A stretch of DNA of 64,000 nucleotides from Sinohyriopsis cumingii (taxonomy: Eukaryota > Mollusca > Bivalvia > Unionida > Unionidae), in assembly GCA_028554795.2 (NCBI GenBank), contig CM068826.1, positions 106,182,602-106,246,601 of the forward strand. Reading direction: 5' to 3'. Position 1 is the stretch's first letter, and every line of letters starts with the position of its first letter. The position numbers and the translations under genes are program-made. A model generated the notes under the pieces. It saw only the letters and a list, made by a program, of their open reading frames with translations, made no database searches and was not told the origin of the DNA. Below are positions 62,188 through 64,000 of the stretch, in pieces.

Positions 62188-64000
62188 CTGAAGGTGCATT
62201 AGTAACATCTGCATAAAACTGAACAGGCTTCATTCCAAATGCATTTAAATATGGTCAATATCTCTTGAGCGGTTGTCGAAAACTGATTCAAAGTTTTTTT
62301 TTCTGTCTTTAGTAATGTAGACCATACTTGATGGTGGCTTTGCAGGGCCTCCCATGGAAATATTTTTCTTTGCGCCATGAAATTTTGCCAAATTTAAAAG
62401 TTTGGAGCCACTTCAGCCAAAGGAGCCATTTTACTGCCATGATGCATGGACTTAAATATATGCGTTATATTATATTGGCCCTATTTTTAATCTATATAAA
62501 CATTTCGTAGCACAAGAATAATAATGAATAAAAATAACAATACCATTATATACACGTGAAGTTCAGTGTATAGCATATGAAAAGCAAGAATGAATAAGAA
62601 TGTTTCTTTATAACTGATAATACAAAATATTGCTTAGTCTTTATGAACAATGGAACTGACATTTCATCAATATCTGCCTCATTTTTTCCCAGACCATTTC
62701 TTAAATGCCTTCTTGAAATCAAAATTCTCAACACTGGGCCCATCAATAGAAATTCTCATTAAAATTTTCAGAGTAGATATTCCCACAGAATTTCGTTTGT
62801 TTTGTTCCGATTCTGGTGACTGAACCCCCCCCCCACACACTCTACAGTAGAAATAGAGGCAACAAGTAACCTGGTAGCTGCTTCAGAGGCAGCTGGTTAT
62901 AAATCTTTGTCTTTCAGAGCTACATTAGCCATATTCTTTGTGCTTGATACAGTCTTGTTTTATAAAGTAAATTTTTCATTATTCATAGATATAAGCAACT
63001 CTGGACCATTACAGTCGACGACTGGCATCTTTGTAGCGTCATACTGTGTTACTCTGTCACATCCCAACCACAAAAATGTTTTAAGTAAATAATCCCTAAA
63101 ACTCTACACAGTCCCAAGTGTGTCTCGCACTCTCAGTTTGCAATAAACATAAATAAATAACACATGCAAATGACACCAAATCTTTTTGCTGACCCATTGA
63201 ACAATAGAGTATAGTATATCCCCGGTCATTCCTTATTTCCTACTAATCACATTTAATTGCTTCTCAAAACTGACTGACTACTTGCAGTTAGCTGCAATCA
63301 TGTTTAAATAATGTCTTATTTATGATCTACCGACATGGTCTAAAATCATCAAAGGGCATTTGAATTTGATTTTTAGGAAGAGGTCAACATTTTCTTTGAG
63401 TTGTATAAAGCTAAGATGAACACCAAAACTGGGACACACAACTCTAAAACTATAAACAGACACAACAATTACACATGTACAAACTACAAATTTGTAAATA
63501 TATTACAAGCATTTTAATGTAATTTAAAAGGCATACAGGTACATAATCTTGTAAGTGATAAATCAGACAGGGATATAACTTAGTGAAACTAAACAGCTAT
63601 AAAATAACTTGATGCAAAATATCTGTATAGCAGAGAACAAAGAATAAAATATGGAACAGCCATAATACATAAGGCATGCAAGTAAATTGCTCAGTAAGAT
63701 GTTTTTGTAGTGTTGACAATCTGTACAATCTATGGACCAATCAACTAATAATACATGGTATTAAAGTTTTATAATAGGCCGATTCTCTGTCTCTAATTTC
63801 TAACAGATAAATGTAGGTTTTGCCTGAATTCTACACTATATGAATTTTTAAAATATAAATCATGTCTAATTATCCAACAAAGTTTCTATGGAGAAAAATT
63901 CCTCAACAATGGTTTCTATTTAAATAAATGTAATTCCAACCAATCATATTTTCATGTAAAGTTCCCTACTTTTCTCTAATTTTGAAAAGTAGAGGTAACA
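62188..64000. other. WDR45B intron, no exon seen
   Basis: One more unit of repeat C to about 62450, a short run of C near 62826-62835, and AT-rich DNA. I searched both strands for upstream WDR45B exons and saw none. Confidence 0.5.

Overview
The window is animal nuclear DNA: AT-rich, intron-containing, dense in transposable elements and SINEs. Repeat style and proteins suggest a mollusc, probably a bivalve; that is inference from the sequence alone. Three host genes are supported. BRCC3/BRCC36 (JAMM deubiquitinase, minus strand) has three coding exons spread over 18.46-31.71 kb. An LDAF1/promethin-like lipid-droplet membrane protein (plus strand) has two coding exons at 41.93-43.46 kb. WDR45B/WIPI3 (autophagy PROPPIN, minus strand) contributes its last four coding exons at 58.35-61.29 kb, and its 5' part lies beyond the window. 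LDAF1 and WDR45B converge. BRCC3 and LDAF1 diverge from a transposon-filled interval of several kb.

The most interesting part is 2.1-17.2 kb, a nest of mobile elements. A DIRS-type tyrosine-recombinase retrotransposon (about 2134-17162, with inverted terminal repeats) was hit inside its reverse transcriptase by a Polinton/Maverick DNA transposon (4679-14624, terminal inverted repeats of about 265 bp, 6-bp target duplication ATCCAA), and inside its recombinase part by a tRNA-derived SINE (16017-16252, 10-bp target duplication). Taking both insertions out leaves a DIRS element of about 4.83 kb, the usual size.

The Polinton is decayed but readable. In order it carries an A32/FtsK-type packaging ATPase (-), a parvovirus-type phospholipase A2 protein (+), a Polinton retroviral-like integrase (+), a very long replication gene (-) that appears to join an OTU-like segment, a family-B DNA polymerase and a superfamily-1 helicase, an HNH endonuclease gene (+), a compact bidirectional promoter block, and unassigned probable structural genes (-). 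No major capsid protein or adenain-type protease was recognised. The promoter block has two outward TATA boxes, near-identical leader exons ending in splice donors, and five TTCnnGAA (heat-shock-element-like) sites between them. A near-perfect 38-bp-arm hairpin lies just beyond it.

The rest is introns and intergenic DNA. It holds a second, minus-strand DIRS relic (25.1-28.4 kb), two tRNA-derived SINE families (SINE-A, 7 copies; SINE-B, 7 copies), a mariner-type palindromic MITE (37936-38124), a 1.87-kb TIR transposon with a 13-bp direct repeat at its edges (33987-35854), several tandem repeat arrays (27, 47, 54 and 59 bp units) and four long (TA)n tracts. All readings were made by eye; no similarity search was run.
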